Origin: Paramagnetospirillum kuznetsovii
Lineage (GTDB): Bacteria > Pseudomonadota > Alphaproteobacteria > Rhodospirillales > Magnetospirillaceae
NCBI RefSeq assembly: GCF_003284725.1
Contig: NZ_PGTO01000017.1
Span: 16,550 to 80,549, forward strand
Direction: 5' to 3'
DNA length: 64,000 bases
Shown here piece by piece: positions 1 through 7,006 of the stretch (position 1 is its first letter; every line of letters begins with the position of its first letter). The position numbers were made by a program, and so were the translations under genes. Below the pieces are notes generated by a model. That model saw only the letters and a list, made by a program, of their open reading frames with translations, was not told the origin of the DNA and ran no database searches.

Positions 1-292
1 TCAGCTTCGGCGCCGGCTTGGGCTTGGGGCTCGCAGCTGCCGCAAACTTCTGGTCAGGCTTGGCCCGGGACTTTGGCTGCGAAACCTTAGCAGGCTTCGA
101 GGAGGGCTGGGCTGGGGGGAGTGGTGCAACGGCGGCCTTTCCGCCCTTTTTCCCTGCCGCATTCGGCTTCTTTCCGATATTGGAACCTTCTGCCGGCTTC
201 AGCGTGGGCTTAATGGCTGACTTTGGCTTTGTTCCAGAGGCGCCCCCTTCTTTGGGGTGATCGGCAGAACCGGCTTTGCGCTTCGTGGCCAT
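1..292 (-). CDS. Lys/Ala/Pro-rich basic protein, partial (C-terminus outside window)
   Basis: The reading frame is open from an ATG at 292 to the window edge, so the C-terminus is missing. The 97 visible residues are very rich in Lys, Ala, Pro and Gly, with repeated KP, AK and KK steps, like the basic tails of histone-H1-like or other nucleic-acid-binding proteins. No folded domain is visible. A second in-frame ATG lies at 295. The GGAGG at 298-302 favours the start at 292 because its spacing is better. The function is unknown; low-complexity composition makes similarity searches unreliable. Confidence 0.5.
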   Translation of the reverse strand, partial: MATKRKAGSADHPKEGGASGTKPKSAIKPTLKPAEGSNIGKKPNAAGKKGGKAAVAPLPPAQPSSKPAKVSQPKSRAKPDQKFAAAASPKPKPAPKL

Positions 293-612
293 CATTGCCT
301 CCACAGGCAGGGGGAAAAGGGTGATAATTTTCCCCTGTTGATCATCGCGGACAGGGGTGTTCGGTCCAGAACGTCAAGTAATTCCGGGATGGCCCCAACG
401 TATGCCAGAGCGATGCCGAGTCAGATGTTGGGCAAGGGTACTCGCTCCTGCCGCCTCAAACACTTCCAAGTTTACAGCCGGGCCGGATTTCTTGCCGCAC
501 CATCAGCGGCCAGTCGGGAATTCGCCTCATTGTGTTGCGCTAATTTTTCCATGACTGACGTGCTTCCAAGTCGATGTCTCCATGGCCATCTGTTGGAGTC
601 GCAAGATACCTG
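293..612. other. No gene recognised
   Basis: This stretch lies between the divergent basic-protein gene and higB. I see open frames but none with a convincing start, ribosome binding site or protein-like composition. It probably holds the promoter of the minus-strand gene. Confidence 0.4.
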
Positions 613-646
613 TACGCTTGCCGTACTCCATACATCTTGATAGCAT
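613..646 (+). promoter_or_regulatory. Candidate higBA promoter and operator
   Basis: A -35-like TTGCCG (618-623) and a -10-like TAGCAT (641-646) are separated by 17 bp. A small inverted repeat, TACG (613-616) with CGTA (622-625), overlaps the -35 box and could be the HigA operator. The -10 box ends only 5 bp before the higB ATG and no ribosome binding site is visible, so the transcript may be leaderless. The assignment is by eye. Confidence 0.35.
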
Positions 647-651
647 GGGCC

Positions 652-972
652 ATGATCAAGTTCTTTGCCGACAAGAGGACCAAGGCATTTTTTGAAGGCA
701 CTCGTGTGCCCGCCTTCGCAGCCTTTGCCCGTCAGGCAGAGCGGCGGATGGCGACTTTGGAAGCGGCCTGCTCGATGCGAACATTGCAGGCGTTGCCATC
801 AAACCGTTTTGAAGCATTAGGCGGTGACCGGCTCGGCCAGTACAGCATCCGGATCAACGACCAGTGGCGGATTTGCTTCCGCTGGGAGGCGAAAGAGGAG
901 ACCGGCCCCGCTGGCGATCCGCTTGACGTTGCCGGTGATGCCGTCGATGTCGAAATAACCGACTACCATTAG
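652..972 (+). CDS. higB: HigB-type toxin (RelE superfamily mRNA interferase)
   Basis: This 106-residue protein matches the HigB plasmid-maintenance killer family: an N-terminal MIKFFADK segment, a central stretch ending GDRLGQYSIRIND, then QWRICFRW, and a C-terminal VEITDYH. Family members cleave mRNA on the ribosome and are neutralised by HigA. The toxin comes first, as usual for higBA. The ATG at 652 gives the family's normal N-terminus; upstream in-frame starts would add unrelated sequence. An insertion of about 10 residues (TGPAGDPLDVAGD) before the last strand makes it slightly longer than usual. The stop is 7 bp before higA. Confidence 0.88.
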   Translation: MIKFFADKRTKAFFEGTRVPAFAAFARQAERRMATLEAACSMRTLQALPSNRFEALGGDRLGQYSIRINDQWRICFRWEAKEETGPAGDPLDVAGDAVDVEITDYH

Positions 973-979
973 GAGGGCC

Positions 980-1288
980 ATGATGTATCAACGCCAGACT
1001 GACGGTTTGCCGCCAATCCACCCCGGCGAGATCCTTGGCGATGAACTGGCTGCCCTCGGCCTGTCTGCCGCCGAATTTGGTCGCCGTCTCGCCGTCCCTC
1101 ACAATCGGATTACAGCCATCCTGAAGGGACAGCGTGCCGTTACTGCTGACACCGCCTTGCGGCTTGGACGGTTTTTCGGCATGCCCGCAAAATTTTGGCT
1201 GGATCTCCAGCAGACCTATGACCTTAAGCGGGCTGAAGCCGAACATGGTGCCGAAATTGATCGGGTCGTTCGTCCCAGAGCTGCGTAA
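980..1288 (+). CDS. higA: HigA-type antitoxin (XRE-family HTH)
   Basis: This 102-residue protein has the HigA signature: PPIHPGEIL near residue 12, then a helix-turn-helix containing LSAAEFGRRL and HNRITAILKGQRAVTADTALRLGRFFG. The C-terminal FWLDLQQTYDLKRAE is the typical end of the family. It binds HigB and represses the operon. AGGAGG at 971-976 overlaps the higB stop and serves the ATG at 980; an ATG at 983 is also in frame. Cotranscription with higB is nearly certain. The gene ends 15 bp from the tRNA-like gene on the other strand. Confidence 0.9.
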   Translation: MMYQRQTDGLPPIHPGEILGDELAALGLSAAEFGRRLAVPHNRITAILKGQRAVTADTALRLGRFFGMPAKFWLDLQQTYDLKRAEAEHGAEIDRVVRPRAA

Positions 1289-1303
1289 AATCGAGCTGGG
1301 TGA

Positions 1304-1421
1304 TGGTGGGCGCGGCAGGATTCGAACTTGCAACCAGACCGTCATGACTGCTGAAAGTAGCAGTCGTCTTGCCGGAGGCTGTAACTGAGCCGGCCGGCTC
1401 TAACCATTGAGCTACGCGCCC
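1304..1421 (-). tRNA. tRNA-like gene with a 49-nt anticodon loop (tRNA-CAT derivative or pseudo-tRNA)
   Basis: The ends fit a bacterial tRNA: acceptor strands GGGCGCG (1421-1415) and CGCGCCC (1314-1308) pair perfectly, the D arm is GCTC/GAGC, and discriminator A plus CCA are encoded (1307-1304). The T arm (1331-1315) has TTCGAAT in the loop and one A-C mismatch in the stem. The anticodon stem GGCCG (1395-1391) pairs with CGGTC (1341-1337), but 49 nt separate them instead of 7. The loop ends in TCATGA, so an original CAT anticodon is likely. The extra 42 nt contain a 7-bp hairpin (1346-1352 with 1359-1365). No known bacterial tRNA intron is this small, so it may be non-functional. Confidence 0.55.
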
Positions 1422-1439
1422 TTCTTTGAGCGACAAAGG

Positions 1440-1874
1440 CTACTTGAACAGATTGGAATAGAGATCATCGTCCTCAACAGCCTGCTTTTTGGCAGGCACT
1501 GGCCGGGTTTCGGATTTTGGCCGGCGAAATGAGCTGACCACGTCCCAAACCTTGAGGAAAAGACTTTCGCGGCCATCCAGGATGTTGCTGTCCTGCTTAT
1601 GCCAGTGGACGTCGCCCAAATTCGGTTTGGCCAAACAGACTGACGACGCATGCACGGAAGGCACCGGCACTTCGCTGGCTGCTGGCAACTCCCCCGGCGG
1701 TTCAGCGCTCAGTTCTGGCTGAGCAGGTATCTCCAGATTCGGTCGCGTGCGCGGGGCTGCCTTGGATTTGGTCCTGGTGCGTTTAGGAGTCGGCGGCGCG
1801 GGAACGCTTGCTTCTGCGCTAACAGCGCAGGTTTCTGCAACCTCACAGCCCTGCTTTACGCATTTCTTGGTGGC
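1440..1874 (-). CDS. Hypothetical Ala/Pro-rich protein downstream of XRE regulator
   Basis: About 144 residues if a GTG at 1874 is used. An ATG at 1949 would add 25 residues and overlap the XRE gene by 41 nt. The N-terminus carries CVKQGCEVAETC, three cysteines that could bind metal. The middle is basic and Pro/Ala-rich, and the end is acidic then aromatic (DDDLYSNLFK). It is probably cotranscribed with the XRE regulator just upstream. I do not recognise a family. Confidence 0.45.
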   Translation of the reverse strand, partial: ATKKCVKQGCEVAETCAVSAEASVPAPPTPKRTRTKSKAAPRTRPNLEIPAQPELSAEPPGELPAASEVPVPSVHASSVCLAKPNLGDVHWHKQDSNILDGRESLFLKVWDVVSSFRRPKSETRPVPAKKQAVEDDDLYSNLFK

Positions 1875-1908
1875 CACTATCAACGCATCCTGCCCGAGGG
1901 GTGAGCCG

Positions 1909-2418
1909 TTAGGTCTTATCAGATCCACCCAGGGTTTTGGCCAGTTCATAGACCTTCCGGCGAACACTCTCATCGGTGATGCTGTAATAGGCCCGCACCA
2001 GTTCCAGGGTCTCACGCTTGGCCATGGGATTGCGTTCGTCACCCGGACTGGCCGCAGTTGTCACGGCTTCACCCTTGATCACCGCCGCCGGGCTGCTGGA
2101 CTGCGCGTCTTCGTCCATATCATCGAAGAAAAATGATACCGGCACATCCAGAACTCGGGACAGATCGAACAGACGGCTGGCTCCAATGCGGTTGGCGCCC
2201 CGTTCGTACTTCTGAACCTGCTGGAAGGTAAGGCCAATGGCCTCTCCCAACTTCTCCTGGCTCATACCGAGCAGGGTCCGACGAAGCCGCGTGCGAGCTC
2301 CAACATGAACATCAATGGGGTTCGCGGAACCATCTTCCAACCGGCCGCGAACAGATCGTTTGGTGCTCTTAGCGCCGGGTTTTGCTTCTTGATGTGTGGC
2401 AGTGGGCTTCTTGGCCAT
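1909..2418 (-). CDS. XRE-family transcriptional regulator (alphaproteobacterial type)
   Basis: A 169-residue protein with a basic N-terminal tail (about 35 residues), then an XRE helix-turn-helix: VGARTRLRRTLLGMSQEKLGE, followed by LTFQQVQKYERGANRIGASRLFDLSRVLDVPVSFFFDD. This arrangement is characteristic of a large alphaproteobacterial regulator family of about 130-150 residues. The C-terminal third (LVRAYYSITDESVRRKVYELAKTLG) is the conserved tail of that family. AAAGG lies upstream of the ATG at 2418. It probably regulates itself and the hypothetical gene downstream. Confidence 0.85.
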   Translation of the reverse strand: MAKKPTATHQEAKPGAKSTKRSVRGRLEDGSANPIDVHVGARTRLRRTLLGMSQEKLGEAIGLTFQQVQKYERGANRIGASRLFDLSRVLDVPVSFFFDDMDEDAQSSSPAAVIKGEAVTTAASPGDERNPMAKRETLELVRAYYSITDESVRRKVYELAKTLGGSDKT

Positions 2419-2458
2419 GGCGCTACCTTTCGTTTATTGGATTGACTCCAGTATGGCC

Positions 2459-2662
2459 TCATTGGGGAGATGGCTCAAGCCAGCCGTACATGGCTATCTT
2501 GATCCCAACCGATGGTCCAGATATCGTTTCCATGTGGCCCATCCCCCAGATGACGCGGCCACAATTGGGTGGGAGGCCCCTTATCCCCAATCCCGCCCAG
2601 CGAAGATCGGCGATGGAGTCTTCGACAGCCGCCATCGCCGATTTAGCCTTTTGCCAGATCAT
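2459..2662 (-). CDS. Small hypothetical protein
   Basis: 67 residues from an ATG at 2662. GAGG lies immediately upstream but very close. The composition is protein-like, with an Ala-rich helix followed by a Gly- and Trp-containing second half. No family is recognised. It follows the 2674-2994 gene on the same strand. A longer form from 2722 would overlap that gene by 49 nt. Confidence 0.35.
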   Translation of the reverse strand: MIWQKAKSAMAAVEDSIADLRWAGLGIRGLPPNCGRVIWGMGHMETISGPSVGIKIAMYGWLEPSPQ

Positions 2663-2673
2663 GCCTCGTAAGG

Positions 2674-2994
2674 TCAGATAACTTTTGACGCGATCCTGGC
2701 CACCTGCAGAGATTTTCTGCACATCACCGCAGACAGTCTCATGGCGTTCCGTCTGCCGTGGCCTGGAGGTCGACCGCGCACTTCATTTATTGTGCGGCGG
2801 ATAGAAGCAACCAATGCATCCCGCAATGGCTTCAATGGCTCGCGCGACAAAATTGCCATCAAAAGCAATTCTGTCACTTGCTCAAGCTTGTCTGGCGCAT
2901 CTATATGAGGCAAATGCCTAACTATATCTATAAGGCATTGATCAAGTGCGCTTTTGGTTTGTTCTGAATTCAAATTCATAGGCCATATGTTCAC
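2674..2994 (-). CDS. Hypothetical protein
   Basis: Up to 106 residues; a second ATG at 2979 begins MNLNSEQTK and may be the true start, since neither has a clear ribosome binding site. The sequence is mostly helical, with an amphipathic segment around DALVASIRRTINEVRGRPP and a basic C-terminus. No family is recognised. It lies in the same direction as the DUF2384-like gene upstream but lacks RES-toxin features. Confidence 0.45.
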   Translation of the reverse strand: MNIWPMNLNSEQTKSALDQCLIDIVRHLPHIDAPDKLEQVTELLLMAILSREPLKPLRDALVASIRRTINEVRGRPPGHGRRNAMRLSAVMCRKSLQVARIASKVI

Positions 2995-3039
2995 AATAAT
3001 TATTCATTTGATAGGGCTGCGATGGGTGTGTATTTGGGG

Positions 3040-3390
3040 TTAATCCTTGAAAATCTGTTCCTCGTGGATCCGCCGCAATGCCTCTTCGATATGATCGGCA
3101 ACGGCGGGATTCTCGGCCAATTGCATCAGGGATTTGCCCCCAAACCTTTCCTGCGGCTCCGTCAGCCAAATGCAGGCTTTATCCTCATCGCCGAACACAT
3201 GGTTTGCCAACAGGGTTAAACGATGGGCCCGGGCGACACTGATCCAGGTTACCACCGGCTTCTGCGGTTCAGGGGGCACCGCCTCAGCGATGTCCTGTGG
3301 GTCATCTCCGACGAGAATGTGGCGGATCTTAGCGACGATCTCCGCCAGTTTCGCTTCGCGATCTGGTTCGCTATCCACCATGACCATCAT
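3040..3390 (-). CDS. DUF2384 (MbcA/ParS/Xre toxin-binding domain) protein, apparently without a RES toxin
   Basis: 116 residues. The C-terminal half (from about residue 60: NHVFGDEDKACIWL, then FGGKSLMQLAENPAVADHIEEALRRI) matches the antitoxin toxin-binding domain that normally pairs with RES-domain NAD-degrading toxins. The N-terminal half is acidic and helical rather than a full XRE domain. No RES-like gene is next to it; the following gene on the strand looks unrelated. It may be an orphan antitoxin. Starts at 3390 and 3387 and an ATG at 3381 are all possible. Confidence 0.6.
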   Translation of the reverse strand: MMVMVDSEPDREAKLAEIVAKIRHILVGDDPQDIAEAVPPEPQKPVVTWISVARAHRLTLLANHVFGDEDKACIWLTEPQERFGGKSLMQLAENPAVADHIEEALRRIHEEQIFKD

Positions 3391-3484
3391 CGCCCAATAG
3401 GTTCCAAACGCCCCTCATAACCCTTGTCCGTCCAGATTTTCGCATTATCTATTGGGCCGGCCATCAACTGACAAGGTGCTAAGC

Positions 3485-3718
3485 GTGGACGAAATTGATA
3501 CCGCCAACGAACGGGCGGAATTGATGACCAATATGGCCATCCAGGTTGCTCTCAGCCGCCAGCTCAAGGCCCCGTCATCAGGCGTCTGCCGAGCCTGTGG
3601 CCAGGCCATTGAGGCCGCTCGTCTGCAAGCCAATCCGGCCGCCCCGACATGCTGCGATTGTGCGGCCAAGGCGGAAGCTGAGTACCAACGTCGCCTTAAG
3701 CTGGGTGGGCGCGGCTAG
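3485..3718 (+). CDS. TraR/DksA-type C4 zinc-finger protein
   Basis: 77 residues from a GTG at 3485, chosen because AAGGTG lies 9 nt upstream and the product then begins like TraR family members (VDEIDTANERAEL). The C-terminal CRAC...CCDC (about residues 36-62) is the four-cysteine zinc finger of the DksA/TraR family. Such short forms are common on plasmids and phages and bind RNA polymerase to mimic or modulate stringent-response effects. It is convergent with the exonuclease gene and overlaps it by 4 nt. Confidence 0.75.
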   Translation: MDEIDTANERAELMTNMAIQVALSRQLKAPSSGVCRACGQAIEAARLQANPAAPTCCDCAAKAEAEYQRRLKLGGRG

Positions 3719-4623
3719 GCTCGCACCACCTCTCCTCCTCGAGCCGAATACCGCTCAAAAGCGGTCATCCGCTGCATCGGCAGCGTGATGTCCCGGCGAT
3801 AGATTTCGTCGCGCAGATAGGTCAACTCAGCTGCCAGGGCGTCTTCCCGGACGTCGATCCACCAAGCTTTCGGAGTGCCATCGGAGCCGTCATTCCATTT
3901 ATAGCCCCGACGCTTGAGATCATCCTTGTAGTCGAAGGGCGCGTATTCGGCCCAAATCCTGACCGTGGGGCAGCGTGCATCGACCAGGAGCTGCTCCAAT
4001 CCAAGCCTCCCGGTAATCGGCAAGGGACTGGCTAGAATTTCCAGCAGCGCCAGACAATCAGCTCCGGCACGGTGACCATCGTGGAACAGGCCATACTGGG
4101 CCAGCAGATAGAACAGCTTGGTGCCACCGATGCCTTCGGCCGCCCAGTCGATCTCGTTAATGGAGCAGGCCCAGGCCTTCTTGGCAAATCCAGGGGCCAG
4201 ACGCTCAAGGAACCGCCGGTCAAAACCGGCATTATGGGCGATCACCAGAGCGACCGGAGCGATCAGCCGCTCGATCTCGGCAACGTCAATGGACTGTCCG
4301 GCGACCATCTCGGCGGTGATGCCGGTGAGTTGGGTAATCTCAGGCAGAATGGGGATGGTCGGCTCTTGGAACGCCTCGACCACATCAAGGATCCGGAAGA
4401 TCCGGCCATCGGAGGAGAATTCGAACAAGACCATGCCAAGTTCGATGATTTCGTCCTTGATCAAATCAAGCCCGGTGGTCTCCACATCAACGATGACGCC
4501 GATCTTCTTGGCGGTGCCATCGTCGGCATGAACCTGCTCGCGTCGATCGATGCGGCGCTGAACACGGAACCGGCCTGAGGCTTCCAAGGTTACCGCCATG
4601 GCGTCGAAATCGGTTTCCGTCAT
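3715..4623 (-). CDS. DEDDh 3'-5' exonuclease (DNA polymerase III epsilon/DnaQ-like)
   Basis: 302 residues. Exonuclease motifs are intact: ExoI DVETTG (46-51), ExoII HNAGFD (130-135) and ExoIII HRAGAD (184-189), giving D46, E48, D135, H184 and D189 as catalytic residues. The C-terminal 95 residues form a separate part with the segment FDYKDDLKRRGYKWNDG, seen in some DnaQ-like proteins but not in the polymerase subunit. It is the last gene of a minus-strand operon with a small protein, an HD hydrolase and a DUF4258 protein. A free-standing nuclease for repair or defence is more likely than a replication proofreader. Confidence 0.85.
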   Translation of the reverse strand: MTETDFDAMAVTLEASGRFRVQRRIDRREQVHADDGTAKKIGVIVDVETTGLDLIKDEIIELGMVLFEFSSDGRIFRILDVVEAFQEPTIPILPEITQLTGITAEMVAGQSIDVAEIERLIAPVALVIAHNAGFDRRFLERLAPGFAKKAWACSINEIDWAAEGIGGTKLFYLLAQYGLFHDGHRAGADCLALLEILASPLPITGRLGLEQLLVDARCPTVRIWAEYAPFDYKDDLKRRGYKWNDGSDGTPKAWWIDVREDALAAELTYLRDEIYRRDITLPMQRMTAFERYSARGGEVVRA

Positions 4624-4662
4624 CCATCATTCCTCAGGCAATTATCGGCCGGCATCATACCA

Positions 4663-4863
4663 TTAAATGCTGTCCACGGATTGGGACTGCAAAAGGCGCT
4701 CAATCTCGGTCAGCAGAAGCAACCGCTCATCGCGGCCTCGCATGTCCCCAAGGCGCAGATATTCATCTGCCGCCTCGGCGACGATGGTTCGAGCAACCTC
4801 GCCAAAGCGCCGGATCAGTCTTCGGGCCTCAGCGGCATGGCCGTCATTTGCTGAGATCATCAT
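4663..4863 (-). CDS. Small helical hypothetical protein
   Basis: 66 residues, charged and Ala/Arg/Leu/Glu-rich, predicted to be mostly helical. Its ATG overlaps the stop of the HD hydrolase gene (4860-4863), so translation is probably coupled, and the exonuclease gene starts 40 bp downstream. No family is recognised. Confidence 0.6.
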   Translation of the reverse strand: MMISANDGHAAEARRLIRRFGEVARTIVAEAADEYLRLGDMRGRDERLLLLTEIERLLQSQSVDSI

Positions 4864-5552
4864 GCGCTCCGAGCCTCGACCAGTTGCAATTCGGGTACGG
4901 CCCAGAGCGGCTGACCCGCCCAGATGGTTCGGCAGCCATGGCCACCGGCTACAAGGTCATCAAAGACCGCCAGAAAACGGTCTTTAGCCACCCTGGCTTC
5001 CCACGGTTCAATGTCGATAATCGGGGCACGGCGACGGAAGTCAAAAAGGGTTCTGGCTTCCTGTTCGCTAAACCCGGCCAGATGGACGGCCTCCAGATAG
5101 GCGGCAGCATGATCGGCACGATCGATGGCTTCAGCCCATTCCTGGGGAAGTTCAGCCGGGAGATTGAACGCCACCCTGACGGCTCGGGCAACTCGGTCCT
5201 CGATGGTCCGATAGACCGACCCGATGTGCTTCTTAAACGGCGTCACCAGGTCGGAGGTAACGTACTCGGGTGCATCGTGCAGGAAGCCCGCCAGAAGGGC
5301 TTCCGTCTGCAAATCCGGCACATCGGAAGCCATCAGTTCCGTCACCAAGATGGAGTGCTGCGCCACCGAATAGGCATGCTCACCACGGGTCTGGCCGTTC
5401 CAGCGCGCCTCGCGCGACAGGCCGAGGGCGATATCGTCGATCTCGATTTCCAGCGGCGACGGGTCGAGGATGTCGAGGCGCCGACCCGAGCGCATGCGCT
5501 GCCAGGCACGATGGACGAGCTTTTGATCGAAGCGTTGGATGGTCATGGTCAT
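4860..5552 (-). CDS. HD-domain hydrolase, YfbR-like nucleotidase type
   Basis: 230 residues. The segment RWNGQTRGEHAYSVAQHS (around 50-67) with H59 and H66, then FLHDAPEY (HD at 92-93) and a later Asp in AIDRADHAA (about 147), make up the metal site of an HD phosphohydrolase. The nearest recognised group is the YfbR-like 5'-nucleotidases, which remove phosphate from deoxynucleotides. The C-terminal 60 residues are less conserved. It is cotranscribed with a DEDDh exonuclease and shares a promoter region with a WYL regulator, so a role in nucleotide depletion during defence is possible but unproven. Confidence 0.78.
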   Translation of the reverse strand: MTMTIQRFDQKLVHRAWQRMRSGRRLDILDPSPLEIEIDDIALGLSREARWNGQTRGEHAYSVAQHSILVTELMASDVPDLQTEALLAGFLHDAPEYVTSDLVTPFKKHIGSVYRTIEDRVARAVRVAFNLPAELPQEWAEAIDRADHAAAYLEAVHLAGFSEQEARTLFDFRRRAPIIDIEPWEARVAKDRFLAVFDDLVAGGHGCRTIWAGQPLWAVPELQLVEARSA

Positions 5553-5561
5553 ATCCTCCTG

Positions 5562-5834
5562 CTAAGGCCGGGCGATGCGCTTATAGCGATGGCCGACAGT
5601 GGCGATGCCGTTGCGGCCGACCACCACGTAGACATCGAGCAATTTGTCGAGACGTCGAAGATTCCGGTTGGCTGCGTCCTTCAGGACCCGCTGCTTGCCG
5701 CGAGCTGAGAGGTAGATGATTTCGCAGCCGTGATGGTCGTGCTGGCTCTCGCCATAGGCCATGACAAGGTCAATCGCCTCTACGGGAATGCCTCGCTGCT
5801 GGATCCGAGATTCCCAATGTGCCGCTGCGCCCAT
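5562..5834 (-). CDS. DUF4258-like protein
   Basis: 90 residues. An early HW-ESRIQQRGIP segment followed by AIDLVMAYGE and a C-terminal string of beta strands ending VVVGRNGIATVGHRYKRI resemble DUF4258, a small fold often found near toxins and mobile genes. It is the first gene of the minus-strand operon; a GGAGG-like site lies before the ATG at 5834 and the HD gene starts 9 bp after its stop. The biochemical role is unknown. Confidence 0.6.
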   Translation of the reverse strand: MGAAAHWESRIQQRGIPVEAIDLVMAYGESQHDHHGCEIIYLSARGKQRVLKDAANRNLRRLDKLLDVYVVVGRNGIATVGHRYKRIARP

Positions 5835-5896
5835 TTTGTCCTCCCTTGATAATGGCCCCCTTGCAGAAGGAAGGCCGATCCCGCTACACTCATCCT

Positions 5897-5927
5897 CACA
5901 ATGCCCATAACTGCGATGCGCATTGTG
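5897..5927. promoter_or_regulatory. Inverted repeat, candidate WYL-regulator operator
   Basis: CACAATGC (5897-5904) and GCATTGTG (5920-5927) are perfect 8-bp arms with a 15-bp spacer, so the half-sites sit about two helical turns apart. GCGATGCG also occurs twice (5913-5920, 5944-5951). The site lies in the 148-bp gap between the divergent DUF4258 operon and the WYL gene, where an autoregulatory operator is expected. Confidence 0.55.
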
Positions 5928-5982
5928 GCTATATGTATAATAGCGATGCGTACTTGAGTCAATGTGATTCGGAGGCCCTGTT

Positions 5983-6861
5983 TTGAGTGATCTGGATGAC
6001 CTGCCTCAGGAAGTACGAAAGCGCCTGGAATTCCTTGAGTTCCGGCTTTACTGGGAGGGGCGGGTCAATCGCCGCGATCTGACCCAGGCATTCGGAATTT
6101 CCGACATTCAGGCTTCGGTGGATTTCCGGGCCTATAACGGCCTCTGCCCGGATGCCATGACCTATTCGCCGAAGGAAAAGCGATATCGGTCCAATGAAGG
6201 TTTCGTTCCGGTCCTCTATGCGCCGGATGCGCCGCGCTATCTGGCGATGCTTTGCCCTGAGAGTGCAGATGCCGCTGGTGGGCGGGATTGCTGGATCGGC
6301 AGTCCGCCTCCAGTCCTGGTGGCCCGCAAGATTGCCCGCAAGCCGGTAGAGGCCTCGGTACTGCAACCTGTCGTCCTCGCCATCCATTACGGTCTGGAGA
6401 TCGAGATCCGCTATCAGGCCACCACCCACAAGGAGGACTGGCGATGGATCAGGCCGGTCGGATTGGTCTATAGCGGTTTCCGCTGGCACTGCCGGGGCTG
6501 GGATCTCAAAAATCAGCGGTTCGGTGATTTTGTGCTGACCCGCATTCTTGACGTCAGGGCAAAGCGAGATGCTGGAGAAGCGGCCTCAAAGGATCCGCAG
6601 TGGCATGACGAAATCAAGGTGGAGATCGCCATTGATCCTCGGCTTGAGGATGGTGCCCAGAAGGTCCTGGCGGCCGAGTATCTTGTGGGGGATGCGGACG
6701 TCCTGACGGTGAACGTGCCAAAACTCACTCTGCCCTATTTTCTCAAGCTCAATGGCATTGAAGATGATCGGCCCGACCAAAAGCCCGAGCACCGACAGAT
6801 TGTGGTGATGAACCGGGATCAGGTCGACGAAGCGTTGCCGGAGGGGTGGAAGGATCGATAG
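5983..6861 (+). CDS. WYL-domain transcriptional regulator (CapW/BrxR-like)
   Basis: 292 residues. A TTG start is chosen because GGAGG (5971-5975) sits 7 nt upstream and no ATG fits. The N-terminus (RLEFLEFRLYWEGRVNR, then DLTQAFGISDIQASVDFRAY) is a winged helix like that of BrxR and CapW regulators. The WYL core runs from about 130 to 195 with FRWHCRGWD, and a WCX-like C-terminus follows. These regulators usually repress phage-defence operons and respond to a ligand. It is divergent from the HD hydrolase and exonuclease operon across a clear inverted repeat. Its last codons fall in a 50-bp repeat found again at 7744. Confidence 0.8.
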   Translation: MSDLDDLPQEVRKRLEFLEFRLYWEGRVNRRDLTQAFGISDIQASVDFRAYNGLCPDAMTYSPKEKRYRSNEGFVPVLYAPDAPRYLAMLCPESADAAGGRDCWIGSPPPVLVARKIARKPVEASVLQPVVLAIHYGLEIEIRYQATTHKEDWRWIRPVGLVYSGFRWHCRGWDLKNQRFGDFVLTRILDVRAKRDAGEAASKDPQWHDEIKVEIAIDPRLEDGAQKVLAAEYLVGDADVLTVNVPKLTLPYFLKLNGIEDDRPDQKPEHRQIVVMNRDQVDEALPEGWKDR

Positions 6862-6886
6862 GCCATCTCGTCCGGCAGCCAAGGCG
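6837..6886 (+). repeat. 50-bp direct repeat, left copy
   Basis: This copy covers the last codons of the WYL gene and what follows. The same sequence recurs at 7744-7793 with 47 of 50 positions identical by eye. The two copies bracket the RelE/XRE cassette. Confidence 0.8.
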
Positions 6887-6942
6887 GGGGGGCCTAGGGA
6901 ATGCAGCTGGAGGGTGCGTAGAATGGGGCCCGGCCCCACACC

Positions 6943-6996
6943 ACTGCGTCAGTGCCGCATATCATCCACTTGACTGATACTGCGTCAATGCCGCAT
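6943..6996 (+). promoter_or_regulatory. Tandem operators and promoter of the RelE/XRE cassette
   Basis: An 18-bp sequence, ACTGCGTCARTGCCGCAT, occurs at 6943-6960 and 6979-6996. Each copy is an imperfect palindrome (TGCGKCA around one base). A -35-like TTGACT (6970-6975) precedes the second copy, which fills the spacer, so a repressor bound there would block transcription. The -10 region is around 6994-6999 and the toxin ATG is at 7007 without a ribosome binding site, which suggests a leaderless message. Confidence 0.6.
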
Positions 6997-7006
6997 CATT
7001 ATCGGC

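Noticed and set aside
257..640. 127-codon plus-strand frame before higB
   Set aside because: Cys/Arg/Ser-rich composition, no ribosome binding site, and it overlaps the start of the divergent basic-protein gene.
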